Part shown: one piece after another, positions 1 through 5,895 of the stretch
Layout of the letters: each line of letters begins with the position of its first letter
Numbering within the stretch: the stretch's first letter is position 1
The notes under the pieces: generated by a model
What the model was told of the DNA's origin: nothing
Databases searched by the model: none
Seen by the model: the letters and a program-made list of their open reading frames with translations, nothing else
Assembly: GCA_947085305.1 (NCBI GenBank)
Contig: CAMTVV010000226.1
Span: 1 to 7,978, forward strand
DNA: 7,978 nucleotides
Direction: 5' to 3'
Origin: JAMCQB01 sp947085305
Lineage (GTDB): Bacteria > Nitrospirota > Thermodesulfovibrionia > Thermodesulfovibrionales > UBA9159
Program-made: the position numbers and the translations under genes

Positions 1-65
1 GCTTGTCCGGAATCTTTCCGCAGAAGAAGGATTCCCGACGCGCTCCACTTGCGGGAATGACATAC
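1..65. repeat. Degenerate palindromic dispersed-type repeat at the window edge
   Basis: The segment carries an inverted repeat ATTCCCG (31-37) / CGGGAAT (52-58) followed by GACA, preceded by TCCGGAATC. On the minus strand it reads as a TCATTCCCGC...CGGGAAT unit followed by GATTCCGGACAAGC. Short palindromes built around ATTCCCG/CGGGAAT are common as multicopy intergenic repeats in environmental bacterial genomes, so I infer that this is one degenerate copy. It is cut by the window edge and its copy number cannot be seen here. Confidence 0.45.
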
Positions 66-156
66 GATTAATGTAGTTATGTATAACTCTGTGTTCTCTG
101 TGGTTAAACTTTGATTCCCCCTTGTTAGCCAGGGGTAATGACGATTCCTTCCTTTC
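66..156. other. Non-coding gap downstream of pfk with a weak hairpin
   Basis: I see no gene here. A short hairpin CCCCT (118-122) / AGGGG (131-135) with an 8-nt loop lies about 20 nt after the pfk stop codon. It lacks a clear U-run on the minus-strand transcript, so it is at best a weak 3'-end structure. The stretch TCTGTGTTCTCTGTGGTTAA (89-108) resembles a widespread intergenic repeat word, but this cannot be tested within one window. Confidence 0.35.
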
Positions 157-1371
157 CTAAAGATGCCTGTCAATTATTCCCTTTGACTCGACGATTTCAT
201 AATCGAATTTCTGCGGCTTCCTGCCGAAGCAGATGCCGAGGCTTTCGAAAAGCGCTATCTCGCTCACATCCACCTCTCTCCGCTTTATGGCCTCGGATGT
301 CGGCATATAGGTTATCTTTTTCCCCTCAACGCCGACCACGGTATTCCCGGACCTGCCCTCCAGGAGAAGAAGCACTGCTGCTGAGCCGGCCTTGTATCCG
401 AAGTTGACATCATAGGCCGATGTCTGTCCGGAACGCACAAGGTGGCTCGGGATTATTTCCCTCACCTCCGGGATTTCATACACGCCGGGAGCGAACATGC
501 CCACTCTCTTCATGAATTCTTTTACCGCAGGGTCCGCCTTCAATCTCTTTTCGATCTGCTGTTTCACATACCTTCCTGCGCCTGCAAGCTTTTTATGCCC
601 GAAGGCGTCCACTCCGGCTGATTCATCATAGAGCATTTCCCCGCCAGCGGTCTTGATTCCCTCAGCAACAACGATCATATACGTTCCGGCTTTCACATCG
701 CTTCTTTCTATTCTGGCAAAGTAGGTGGCCTTGATATGGTCGTAGACAACGTCAAAGTCAACAGGGATTTCCGGTATCATGATGCAATCAGCCTCGGCGC
801 CTATGCCGCCGCGCAGCGCGGTATGTCCCACATACCTGCCGAAGACCTCAACAACCATGATCCGGTTATGGCTCATGCCTGTGGTTTTCAGGTCACGCAC
901 CATCACCGCTATCCTGTTGATCGCGGAATCGCCTCCCACGCTGTAGGGCTGAAGATCAAGGTCCATGGTCTTGGGCGCGTGGACGCACGGAATTCCCTGG
1001 GAGCCGAGGTCAACCACAACGCTTCCGGTATCGTCGCCGCCGCTGATGACCAGGGCGTCTATGCCGAACTTCTTGAGTCCGTCCTTTATCCTCTGATAGG
1101 TGTTGGGATCGGTTATCTTGCTGATCTTCACCCGCGAATGACCTGCCTCGGACCCTGCAAGGGATGCCTCGATGCGGCTCACCCGCTCGGCATTGAGCAC
1201 TACAACGTCGCTCAAATCAACAAGATTGTAGAGACCTGCATAGCCGTTGGGAATGACAACGGATTCTATGCCGTGGGCATATGCCTCTCTCGCAATTCCC
1301 TTGATCACTGCATTGAGCCCTCCCGCGTCTCCACCGCTGGTGATAATACCGATTCTTTTAATGTCTGGCAT
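157..1371 (-). CDS. pfkA: 6-phosphofructokinase, predicted pyrophosphate-type
   Basis: Phosphorylates fructose 6-phosphate to fructose 1,6-bisphosphate in the cytosol (glycolysis). The 404-residue protein shows the PFK fold signatures in order: N-terminal Gly-rich TSGGDAGGLNAVI (11-23), GGDDT (111-115), catalytic-loop PKTMDLD (133-139) with the presumed base Asp137, EVFGRYVG (175-182), VAEGIK (235-240), and SHLVRSG (309-315) with the sugar-phosphate His/Arg. In ATP-dependent PFK such as the E. coli enzyme the second Asp of GGDDT and the Lys of PKT are glycines. Asp114 and Lys134 here are the pair associated with PPi-dependent enzymes, so I infer PPi as phosphoryl donor; in that case the step would be reversible. 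The usual TIDND/TIDGD is TMDLD, with Leu138 in place of Asn/Gly, which is unusual. Start: ATG with AAGGAGG (1380-1386) 8 nt upstream. It follows the aldolase gene by 42 bp, probably in one operon. Family certain; donor specificity moderate. Confidence 0.93.
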   Translation of the reverse strand: MPDIKRIGIITSGGDAGGLNAVIKGIAREAYAHGIESVVIPNGYAGLYNLVDLSDVVVLNAERVSRIEASLAGSEAGHSRVKISKITDPNTYQRIKDGLKKFGIDALVISGGDDTGSVVVDLGSQGIPCVHAPKTMDLDLQPYSVGGDSAINRIAVMVRDLKTTGMSHNRIMVVEVFGRYVGHTALRGGIGAEADCIMIPEIPVDFDVVYDHIKATYFARIERSDVKAGTYMIVVAEGIKTAGGEMLYDESAGVDAFGHKKLAGAGRYVKQQIEKRLKADPAVKEFMKRVGMFAPGVYEIPEVREIIPSHLVRSGQTSAYDVNFGYKAGSAAVLLLLEGRSGNTVVGVEGKKITYMPTSEAIKRREVDVSEIALFESLGICFGRKPQKFDYEIVESKGIIDRHL

Positions 1372-1379
1372 TATGTATT

Positions 1380-1386
1380 CCTCCTT
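1380..1386 (-). promoter_or_regulatory. Strong ribosome binding site of pfk
   Basis: AAGGAGG on the minus strand, 8 nt before the pfk ATG. It is an almost complete anti-16S match and fixes the start at 1371. Confidence 0.8.
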
Positions 1387-1413
1387 AAGGTAAGTGTAAG
1401 GCCGGCTCCTTCA

Positions 1414-2775
1414 TCAGTCCAGGAGTTTTGCATTGATTTCCTTTGCCACGACCGCCGGCTTCACGGTTTTTTTCACGATGTCCACTGTATTGAACACCTT
1501 CAGTTTTTCGAAGAGCAGGCCAAAGCGGTCTTCCAGCTCTTTCATGACAGGCTCCTTCACATTCTTCGGGAGATTCCACCATTTCTTCTTTATCGGGCCA
1601 AACCCCTTTTTCCTCGTGCTGTAGATGAACTGCTCCTCTGTCTGGCCTTCCTTCCATTCTTTTGCATATTCCTGTTTTATGAAGGCATAGACCTCATCCC
1701 TGAATGCCGCAGGCAGATGGGCGCTGTCATAGACAATATTCTGGAAACCGGTTGCAAGGTGCACCTCTGATGTGCCGGTCCTGGGGAACATGTCGAAGGC
1801 CTCTTCAGGGAGGGTGGAAGCGCCGTGCTGCACTGCGCCGGAAAGCCCGTATTCTTTCCTCGCGATTTCCGAGAGAGTCCGCAATGTGTCAAAGTCTATT
1901 TTCACCTTTGCCAGGGTCCCGTCGGGGAGGACGACCCCGCCGTGGCTTGTCCCTGTCTGGACGCTGAGTTTGGAGAGGCCCTTGCCCTGTGCCTTGAAGG
2001 TCTCCCTGAACCCATCGAGGTATGCCCTCAGTTCTTCAGGAGTGCTGTTCCTGGAGCCGATCTCGCCGATCTCGCCCCCGACTGAGATCTCAATGCCCTG
2101 GGGCTGAATCTCCCTGATGACGGAGGCCAGGTCCGCAGTCCTTTCGAAGTTCGGTCTCTGCTGTTCCTTTGTGGTAGGTTTTTCGAGGTCAACGAGGGTT
2201 GACGTGTCAATATCAATATTATAAAACTCCGAGTCAATGGCTTCTCTGATCAACCCCTTCACATAGTTCGTCTCCGCGGCCGGGTCAGAGAGGAAGTTCT
2301 TCCTCACCAGCTGGAAGTGGTCGCCCTGAATAAAGACAGGGCCCCTGAACCCTTCTCTTACTGCTGCGGCGAGAACCACTGCAGAATACTCGAGGGGCCT
2401 CTGTTTTGTATATCCTATCTCGGAGCGGGCGATCTCGAAAATAAACGCTCCCACATTCTTCTCGATGGCCTTCCGGAATACCGCCCGCGCAGTGTCATAG
2501 GTCAATCCCCTGATGTTTATTGCAGGGACAGTGAATCCGCGGTAATCGCGGCCCAATTCCTCATACAGTCCCTGGATGGACGCAGGAACCGCGCCGGCTG
2601 CCTTTGCAATTTCCTTGAGGATCACGAGGAGGTCCCTCTTTATATCATCGTTCTCCGCAAATACCGCATCGAATACAAGCTCATCCATAATGCCCCTCAG
2701 GGCCTCGGGATTGCCGATCTGGAGCCTCCCCCCGGTGAACGAGACTATGCCTTTCAGTTTCTCGAAGTGCATCAT
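1414..2775 (-). CDS. Class II fructose-bisphosphate aldolase family protein, divergent long form
   Basis: A 453-residue member of the metal-dependent class II aldolase superfamily, likely splitting fructose 1,6-bisphosphate into triose phosphates (or the reverse). Evidence: VPAINIRG (83-90) near the first strands, QGDHFQ (150-155) in place of the E. coli TDHC with candidate catalytic Asp152 and metal ligand His153, SVGGEIGEIG (231-240) for the acidic metal/active-site segment, GTSHGG (275-280) with His278, and VQHGAS (315-320) with His317. This D-H...E...H...H order matches the family. The loop equivalent to E. coli NIDTDT reads HLATGF (339-344), so the usual Asn and Asp of the substrate pocket are absent. 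The protein is about 95 residues longer than the E. coli enzyme, with a basic Trp-containing C-terminal tail (KKKWWNLPKN, 397-406). The adjacent pfk supports a fructose bisphosphate substrate; another sugar bisphosphate remains possible. Start: first of two tandem ATGs, with GGAGG 7 nt upstream. Confidence 0.85.
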   Translation of the reverse strand: MMHFEKLKGIVSFTGGRLQIGNPEALRGIMDELVFDAVFAENDDIKRDLLVILKEIAKAAGAVPASIQGLYEELGRDYRGFTVPAINIRGLTYDTARAVFRKAIEKNVGAFIFEIARSEIGYTKQRPLEYSAVVLAAAVREGFRGPVFIQGDHFQLVRKNFLSDPAAETNYVKGLIREAIDSEFYNIDIDTSTLVDLEKPTTKEQQRPNFERTADLASVIREIQPQGIEISVGGEIGEIGSRNSTPEELRAYLDGFRETFKAQGKGLSKLSVQTGTSHGGVVLPDGTLAKVKIDFDTLRTLSEIARKEYGLSGAVQHGASTLPEEAFDMFPRTGTSEVHLATGFQNIVYDSAHLPAAFRDEVYAFIKQEYAKEWKEGQTEEQFIYSTRKKGFGPIKKKWWNLPKNVKEPVMKELEDRFGLLFEKLKVFNTVDIVKKTVKPAVVAKEINAKLLD

Positions 2776-2871
2776 GCTTTTTCCTCCTTTTTCTTTTCTC
2801 TTTTGGTTTTTTCTTTCACAGTGGCGTCTTTTACAAAATCAGGACAGCGCATATCTCAACCTTTTCAGCCA
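2776..2871 (-). other. A/G-rich leader before the aldolase gene
   Basis: The 96-nt gap between the nuclease-like gene and the aldolase gene is strikingly purine-rich on the transcript over its last 50 nt and ends in AGGAGG (2783-2788), the aldolase ribosome binding site. No hairpin with a U-run was found, so I see no terminator here. Confidence 0.5.
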
Positions 2872-3726
2872 TCAAGACCTCCTGAAATACCGGCTCAAGA
2901 CCTTCTCGATATTATTCACTATACTAGCTTTTGCGTTTATTATAAAGATTTTGTCTCCTGTCTGGAAGAGTTCTTTTTCGATGCGCTTCACAGGCGGGGG
3001 TTCGCCGGACAAAGGGCTTCCCCTTTTCCTCAGTTCATCCTCGAACATGGGCACGATCTTGTCCTTCATCCTGAGTTCCGTGTCCATGAAAAAGACGGCG
3101 ATCTCGGGCCGGAGGTCTAAAACCCTGTCGAAGTAGGCCGAGATCTCATTGGCATATATCTGCTTGGGCGGCGAGGACTTAACTTCCATATAGAGGAGGG
3201 AGCTGTCGATCTTTGCGATGAGGTCATAGTCCCCGCCTGCCGCAGTACGTTTGAATTTTATCCCCCATATGGCCTCTGCCTCGAACTCCCTCTTGAAGAT
3301 CTCCGCGAGGAACCACTCAAGGGTTGGGCCGAAGCTCTTTACCGGTCTCTTTTTCAGGCGATACGGTCCGCCTCTGCCAACTTTTTCAATGAGCCGTATT
3401 TTGAGAAGAAACTGAATATAGTCCCCCGTCACTTCCCGGGTGGAATACCGGGTGACATCCTCAATCATAAACCCCTCCTGGCGCTTAATCACATCCCTGA
3501 GGAAGAGCCTGAAGGAGTATTTGTTCAGGAAACGGCAATAGTCGTCAATGTATCTCTTGCCGGGGAGGAGAAGGTCGTCCAGGGGTTCTTTTTTGAAGAT
3601 ACTGAAGCCCCTTCTTCGGAGCAAAGCGGAGAGGGGAGGGGTGAGTTCCGTGAGGGATTTCCTGAGCCTCTTTATTTCGGCCTTCAGGGAAAGTATCTCG
3701 TCTCGAAGTTCATCCTCACTCATCAT
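2872..3726 (-). CDS. Unrecognised protein: coiled coil, winged-helix-like middle, PD-(D/E)XK-like nuclease domain
   Basis: I do not recognise the family. From the ATG at 3726 the product has 284 residues. Residues 3-28 (EDELRDEILSLKAEIKRL...) are charged heptad-like and likely a short coiled coil. Residues 80-127 (ending in RLIEKVGRGGPYRLKKR) resemble a winged-helix segment with a basic wing. Residues 133-190 look like a PD-(D/E)XK nuclease core: helix Glu at 137 (TLEWFLAEIF), Asp168 in GGDYDLIA, then Glu181-Val-Lys183 in YMEVKSS, a D-x12-E-x-K spacing. The C-terminal part (about 207-284) is mixed alpha/beta with no clear motif. Start choice: a longer frame from a TTG at 3798 has no ribosome binding site and overlaps the recoded end of the upstream methyltransferase. 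The ATGATG at 3726/3723, preceded by GAAGAAG, lies 25 bp after that gene's TAG. It may be a nuclease or a catalytically dead DNA-binding relative; the function is unknown. Confidence 0.7.
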   Translation of the reverse strand: MMSEDELRDEILSLKAEIKRLRKSLTELTPPLSALLRRRGFSIFKKEPLDDLLLPGKRYIDDYCRFLNKYSFRLFLRDVIKRQEGFMIEDVTRYSTREVTGDYIQFLLKIRLIEKVGRGGPYRLKKRPVKSFGPTLEWFLAEIFKREFEAEAIWGIKFKRTAAGGDYDLIAKIDSSLLYMEVKSSPPKQIYANEISAYFDRVLDLRPEIAVFFMDTELRMKDKIVPMFEDELRKRGSPLSGEPPPVKRIEKELFQTGDKIFIINAKASIVNNIEKVLSRYFRRS

Positions 3727-3751
3727 GTCTTCTTCAAGCCGTACTCCAATT

Positions 3752-4558
3752 CTATGGCTTTTGAGCCGTGATGTATGCTGAGAAGACCATCTTTTCAACG
3801 CCTTCGCCGAAATTCCAGCTTCTTATGATCTCGTCGCTGTTGCTCTTGTCCTGAATGACAACGCCGGTAAAACCGGCCCTTGTAAGTATCTCCTTCAGTT
3901 CCTCCACCGGAACCGAGCCGGTGATTCAGCCGCTGTAGGCATTTTCATTCTGTCTGATGGCCTCGGAGAATTCTCCCTTCTTGAGCACATCCGAGACAGC
4001 AAGCCTGCCGCCCGGTTTCAGGACCCTGAAGGCCTCATTGAACACGGCCTGCTTGTCCGGGGAAAGGTTGATGACGCAGTTCGAAACGATCACATCAACA
4101 GAGGCATCTTCCAGAGGCAGCTGCTCTATCTCTCCCAGCCTGAATTCCACATTTTTCAGTCCGAGTTTTTCTGCATTGGCCTTTGCCTTTGCCGTCATCT
4201 CAGGGGTCATGTCTAGGCCGATGACATATCCGGTCTTTCCCACCTTCATGGAAGAAAGGAAGGCGTCGAACCCTGCGCCGCTTCCCAGGTCAAGAACAGT
4301 TTCCCCTTCTCTAATATCCGCAATGGCATGGGGATTTCCGCAGCCAAGGCCGAGGTTTGCCTCCCCAAGGCCGATCTTCAATTCCTCGTCGGAATATCCG
4401 AGCCGCCTGCCTGTCTCGAGGAGGCTGACGCCACAGGTCCCCGGAGCACAGCAGCTTGATGCGGGAAAACAGGATGGTCCGCCGGCAGCCACAGCAGAGT
4501 AGCTTTTTATCACAAGCTGTTTGATCTTTGTTTTTTCCTTATCCACGTATTGTCCCAT
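3752..4558 (-). CDS. arsM: Arsenite S-adenosylmethyltransferase (ArsM), predicted selenoprotein with in-frame TGA = Sec211
   Basis: Cytosolic SAM-dependent enzyme that methylates arsenite to methylated arsenicals. The Rossmann SAM site is TVLDLGSGAGFDAF (87-100), with GLDMTPEM (114-121) and GEIEQLPLEDASVDVIVSNCVINLSPDK (142-169), all highly typical of ArsM. Cysteines are C30, C36, C37 and C42 near the N-terminus, C73 (GLGCGNP) and C161 (SNCVINL). Translation meets TGA at codon 211 (3926-3928) within AYSG-TGA-ITGSVP. Reading on gives 57 more residues (ITGSVPVEELKEILTRAGF..., ending ITAQKP) to a TAG at 3752, which matches the ArsM C-terminal region and gives a normal 268-residue length. Relatives have Cys at residue 211 (AYxGC); C161-U211 spacing is 50, as for C174-C224 of Cyanidioschyzon ArsM. 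A SECIS-like hairpin follows the TGA. The gene starts 3 bp after ribBA, with AGGGG touching the ATG, so translational coupling is likely. Alternative explanation: a nonsense mutation or sequencing error. Confidence 0.88.
3895..3916 (-). promoter_or_regulatory. Candidate bacterial SECIS hairpin directing UGA recoding in arsM
   Basis: On the transcript, UCGGUUCC (3916-3909) pairs with GGAACUGA (3902-3895), giving 8 bp with one G-U pair and a 6-nt loop GGUGGA (3908-3903). The loop opens with GG and starts 17 nt after the UGA. Bacterial SECIS elements are hairpins just 3' of the UGA, inside the coding region, with a small apical loop having G in the first two positions about 16-37 nt from the UGA. 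SelB binds them. The fit is by eye; folding energy was not computed. Confidence 0.72.
3926..3928 (-). other. In-frame TGA read as selenocysteine (Sec211 of ArsM)
   Basis: The codon sits between GGC (Gly210) and ATC (Ile212). It occupies the site of a conserved arsenic-binding Cys and is one base from TGC/TGT. Reading frame similarity continues without interruption on both sides. Confidence 0.82.
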
Positions 4559-4561
4559 CCC

Positions 4562-5773
4562 CTAAACATTATCCAGCATATGCCCGAGTTTTTTCTTTTT
4601 TGTCCTGAGGTAGATGATATTCTTTTCGTGGGGCCTGCTTTCTATAGGAACCCTTTCCACTACTTTGAGGCCGTAACCTTCGAGGCCGACGATCTTCTTG
4701 GGATTGTTGGTTATGAGTCGCATCTTCCTGACTCCGAGATCAACCAGTATCTGAGCGCCGATGCCGTAGTCCCTCAGGTCCGGCTTGAACCCCAGCGTTA
4801 AGTTGGCCTCAACAGTGTCAAGGCCCTTGTCCTGGAGCTCATAGGCCTTCAGCTTATTGGCGAGGCCGATGCCCCTGCCCTCCTGCCTCATGTAAAGGAT
4901 AACCCCTTTCTCCTCTTTATCAATCATCTGCATGGCCTTATGGAGCTGGTCGCCGCAATCGCATCTCCTGGAGCCGAAGACATCGCCGGTGAGACATTCG
5001 GAGTGGACCCTCACGAGCACCGCATCCTCCGGCTTTATCTCTCCTTTCACCAGGGAGATGTGGACATTGCTGTCCATGTCATTGGTATATGCGATGGCCC
5101 TGAACTCGCCGTATTCCGTGGGGAGTTTCACGTCTGAGATTCTCTTTACGAACCGCTCGGTCCGCACCCTGTAATGGATGAGATCCTTGACAGTCACGAT
5201 CTTGAGGCCGTGCTTCTTTGCAAATTCCATCAGCTCAGGGACCCTGGCCATGGCGCCGTCGTCGCTCATTATCTCGCATATGACGCCGGCAGGATAAAGG
5301 CCGGAGAGCCTTGCAAGGTCCACAGAGCCTTCTGTCTGCCCCGCCCTCTGGAGCACCCCCCCTGGTTTTGCCCTGAGGGGAAATACATGCCCCGGTCTCG
5401 CAAGGTCATCGGGACCGTTCTTCGGGTCTATGGCAGTGAGGATGGTCATTGCCCTGTCGGCAGCAGAGATCCCCGTGGTAACACCCTTTTTCGCCTCTAT
5501 GGAGACGGTGAAGGCAGTGCCGAACTGGGAGGTATTCTCATCAGTCATCATCGACAGTTGCAGCTCCTCAACCCTCCGGGGGGTGAGGGACAGGCAGATG
5601 AGTCCCCTGCCGTGCTTTGACATAAAATTGATGGCGGCCGGCGTGACCTTCTCGGCAGCCATGCAGAGGTCGCCCTCGTTTTCCCTGTCTTCGTCATCCA
5701 CGAGGATCACCATTTTCCCCTTTGCAATGTCCTCTATTGCTTCATCTATGGTATTGAACCTGTGCTTTTGCAT
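4562..5773 (-). CDS. ribBA: Bifunctional 3,4-dihydroxy-2-butanone-4-phosphate synthase / GTP cyclohydrolase II
   Basis: Makes both starting blocks of riboflavin: DHBP from ribulose 5-phosphate (N-terminal half) and the pyrimidine precursor from GTP (C-terminal half). The 403-residue product is full length. DHBP synthase domain, about 1-202: DDEDRENEGDL (26-36) acidic metal/substrate loop, HGRGLICLSL (54-63), TGISAADRA (100-108), RPGHVFPLRAKPGGVL (126-141) and TEGSVDLARLSGLYPAGVICEIM (147-169). GTP cyclohydrolase II domain, about 203-403: RVHSECLTGDVFGSRRCDCGDQL with zinc ligands Cys260, Cys271 and Cys273, EGRGIGL (298-304), DYGIGAQIL (335-343) and TNNPKKI (355-361). Both active sites look intact. 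Start: an ATG six codons upstream (5791) is possible, but GGAGG (5781-5785) stands 7 nt before the ATG at 5773 and would lie inside the longer version. It follows ribE after a 122-bp gap and is nearly abutted by arsM. Confidence 0.96.
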   Translation of the reverse strand: MQKHRFNTIDEAIEDIAKGKMVILVDDEDRENEGDLCMAAEKVTPAAINFMSKHGRGLICLSLTPRRVEELQLSMMTDENTSQFGTAFTVSIEAKKGVTTGISAADRAMTILTAIDPKNGPDDLARPGHVFPLRAKPGGVLQRAGQTEGSVDLARLSGLYPAGVICEIMSDDGAMARVPELMEFAKKHGLKIVTVKDLIHYRVRTERFVKRISDVKLPTEYGEFRAIAYTNDMDSNVHISLVKGEIKPEDAVLVRVHSECLTGDVFGSRRCDCGDQLHKAMQMIDKEEKGVILYMRQEGRGIGLANKLKAYELQDKGLDTVEANLTLGFKPDLRDYGIGAQILVDLGVRKMRLITNNPKKIVGLEGYGLKVVERVPIESRPHEKNIIYLRTKKKKLGHMLDNV

Positions 5774-5780
5774 TGCTCTT

Positions 5781-5785
5781 CCTCC
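5781..5785 (-). promoter_or_regulatory. Ribosome binding site that sets the ribBA start
   Basis: GGAGG, 7 nt before the ATG at 5773. It rules against the upstream in-frame ATG at 5791. Confidence 0.75.
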
Positions 5786-5794
5786 AAACATTGG

Positions 5795-5809
5795 CAGGCA
5801 AGATGCCTG
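5795..5809 (-). other. Short perfect hairpin in the ribBA leader
   Basis: CAGGCA (5795-5800) and TGCCTG (5804-5809) pair perfectly around a 3-nt loop, 9 nt upstream of the ribBA ribosome binding site on the transcript. There is no U-run, so it is not a terminator. It may be a remnant of the adjacent repeat or a translation-modulating stem; I cannot tell which. Confidence 0.3.
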
Positions 5810-5825
5810 ACCTATTACTTAAGGT

Positions 5826-5880
5826 AACTCCCCCGCCTCCGGCTTCCCCCTCTTAAGTTAAGAGGGGGATAGGGGGAGTT
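5826..5880. repeat. Long two-tier palindrome between ribE and ribBA (dispersed-repeat-like)
   Basis: Outer arms AACTCCCCC (5826-5834) and GGGGGAGTT (5872-5880) pair over 9 bp. Inner arms CCCCCTCTTA (5846-5855) and TAAGAGGGGG (5859-5868) pair over 10 bp around a 3-nt loop (11 bp with T5845-A5869). The two tiers are separated by an asymmetric internal loop (11 nt on the left, 3 nt on the right). The element is symmetric, so it can fold on either strand. It would form just after the ribE stop codon on the transcript and could attenuate or stabilise the message between ribE and ribBA. Its form suggests a multicopy intergenic palindrome, but copy number is not visible here. Confidence 0.65.
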
Positions 5881-5895
5881 ATGATCCCATCCTCA

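Noticed and set aside
736..1770. Long open frame on the plus strand antisense to pfk and the aldolase gene
   Set aside because: It spans two well-identified genes and their gap, has no recognisable domains, and reflects codon bias of the opposite strand. The same applies to the plus-strand frame at 2317-3120.
2776..2820. A 15-codon GTG-started Lys-rich open frame ending on the aldolase ATG as ATGA
   Set aside because: It has no ribosome binding site. The Lys/Glu content is what any purine-rich leader gives, so a leader peptide is not supported.
3905..3924. Alternative hairpin CACCGG/CCGGUG just after the UGA
   Set aside because: It is a good stem with a CUCGGUU loop, but the loop is only 8 nt from the UGA, too close for a usual bacterial SECIS, and it excludes the better-placed stem.
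3926..4558. arsM as a truncated gene or pseudogene ending at the TGA
   Set aside because: The frame past the TGA is intact and family-like to a normal end, the stop lies exactly at a conserved Cys position, and a SECIS-like hairpin follows. Decay would not be expected to give all three, although a sequencing error cannot be excluded.
5774..5791. RibBA starting at the upstream ATG (MFGGRA extension)
   Set aside because: The GGAGG ribosome binding site lies inside this extension and is correctly spaced for the next ATG.
5774..5895. FMN riboswitch (RFN element) upstream of ribBA
   Set aside because: The gap holds only the palindromic repeat, a small hairpin and the ribosome binding site; none of the conserved RFN segments is seen. 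The other boundaries upstream of ribE are too tight to hold one.
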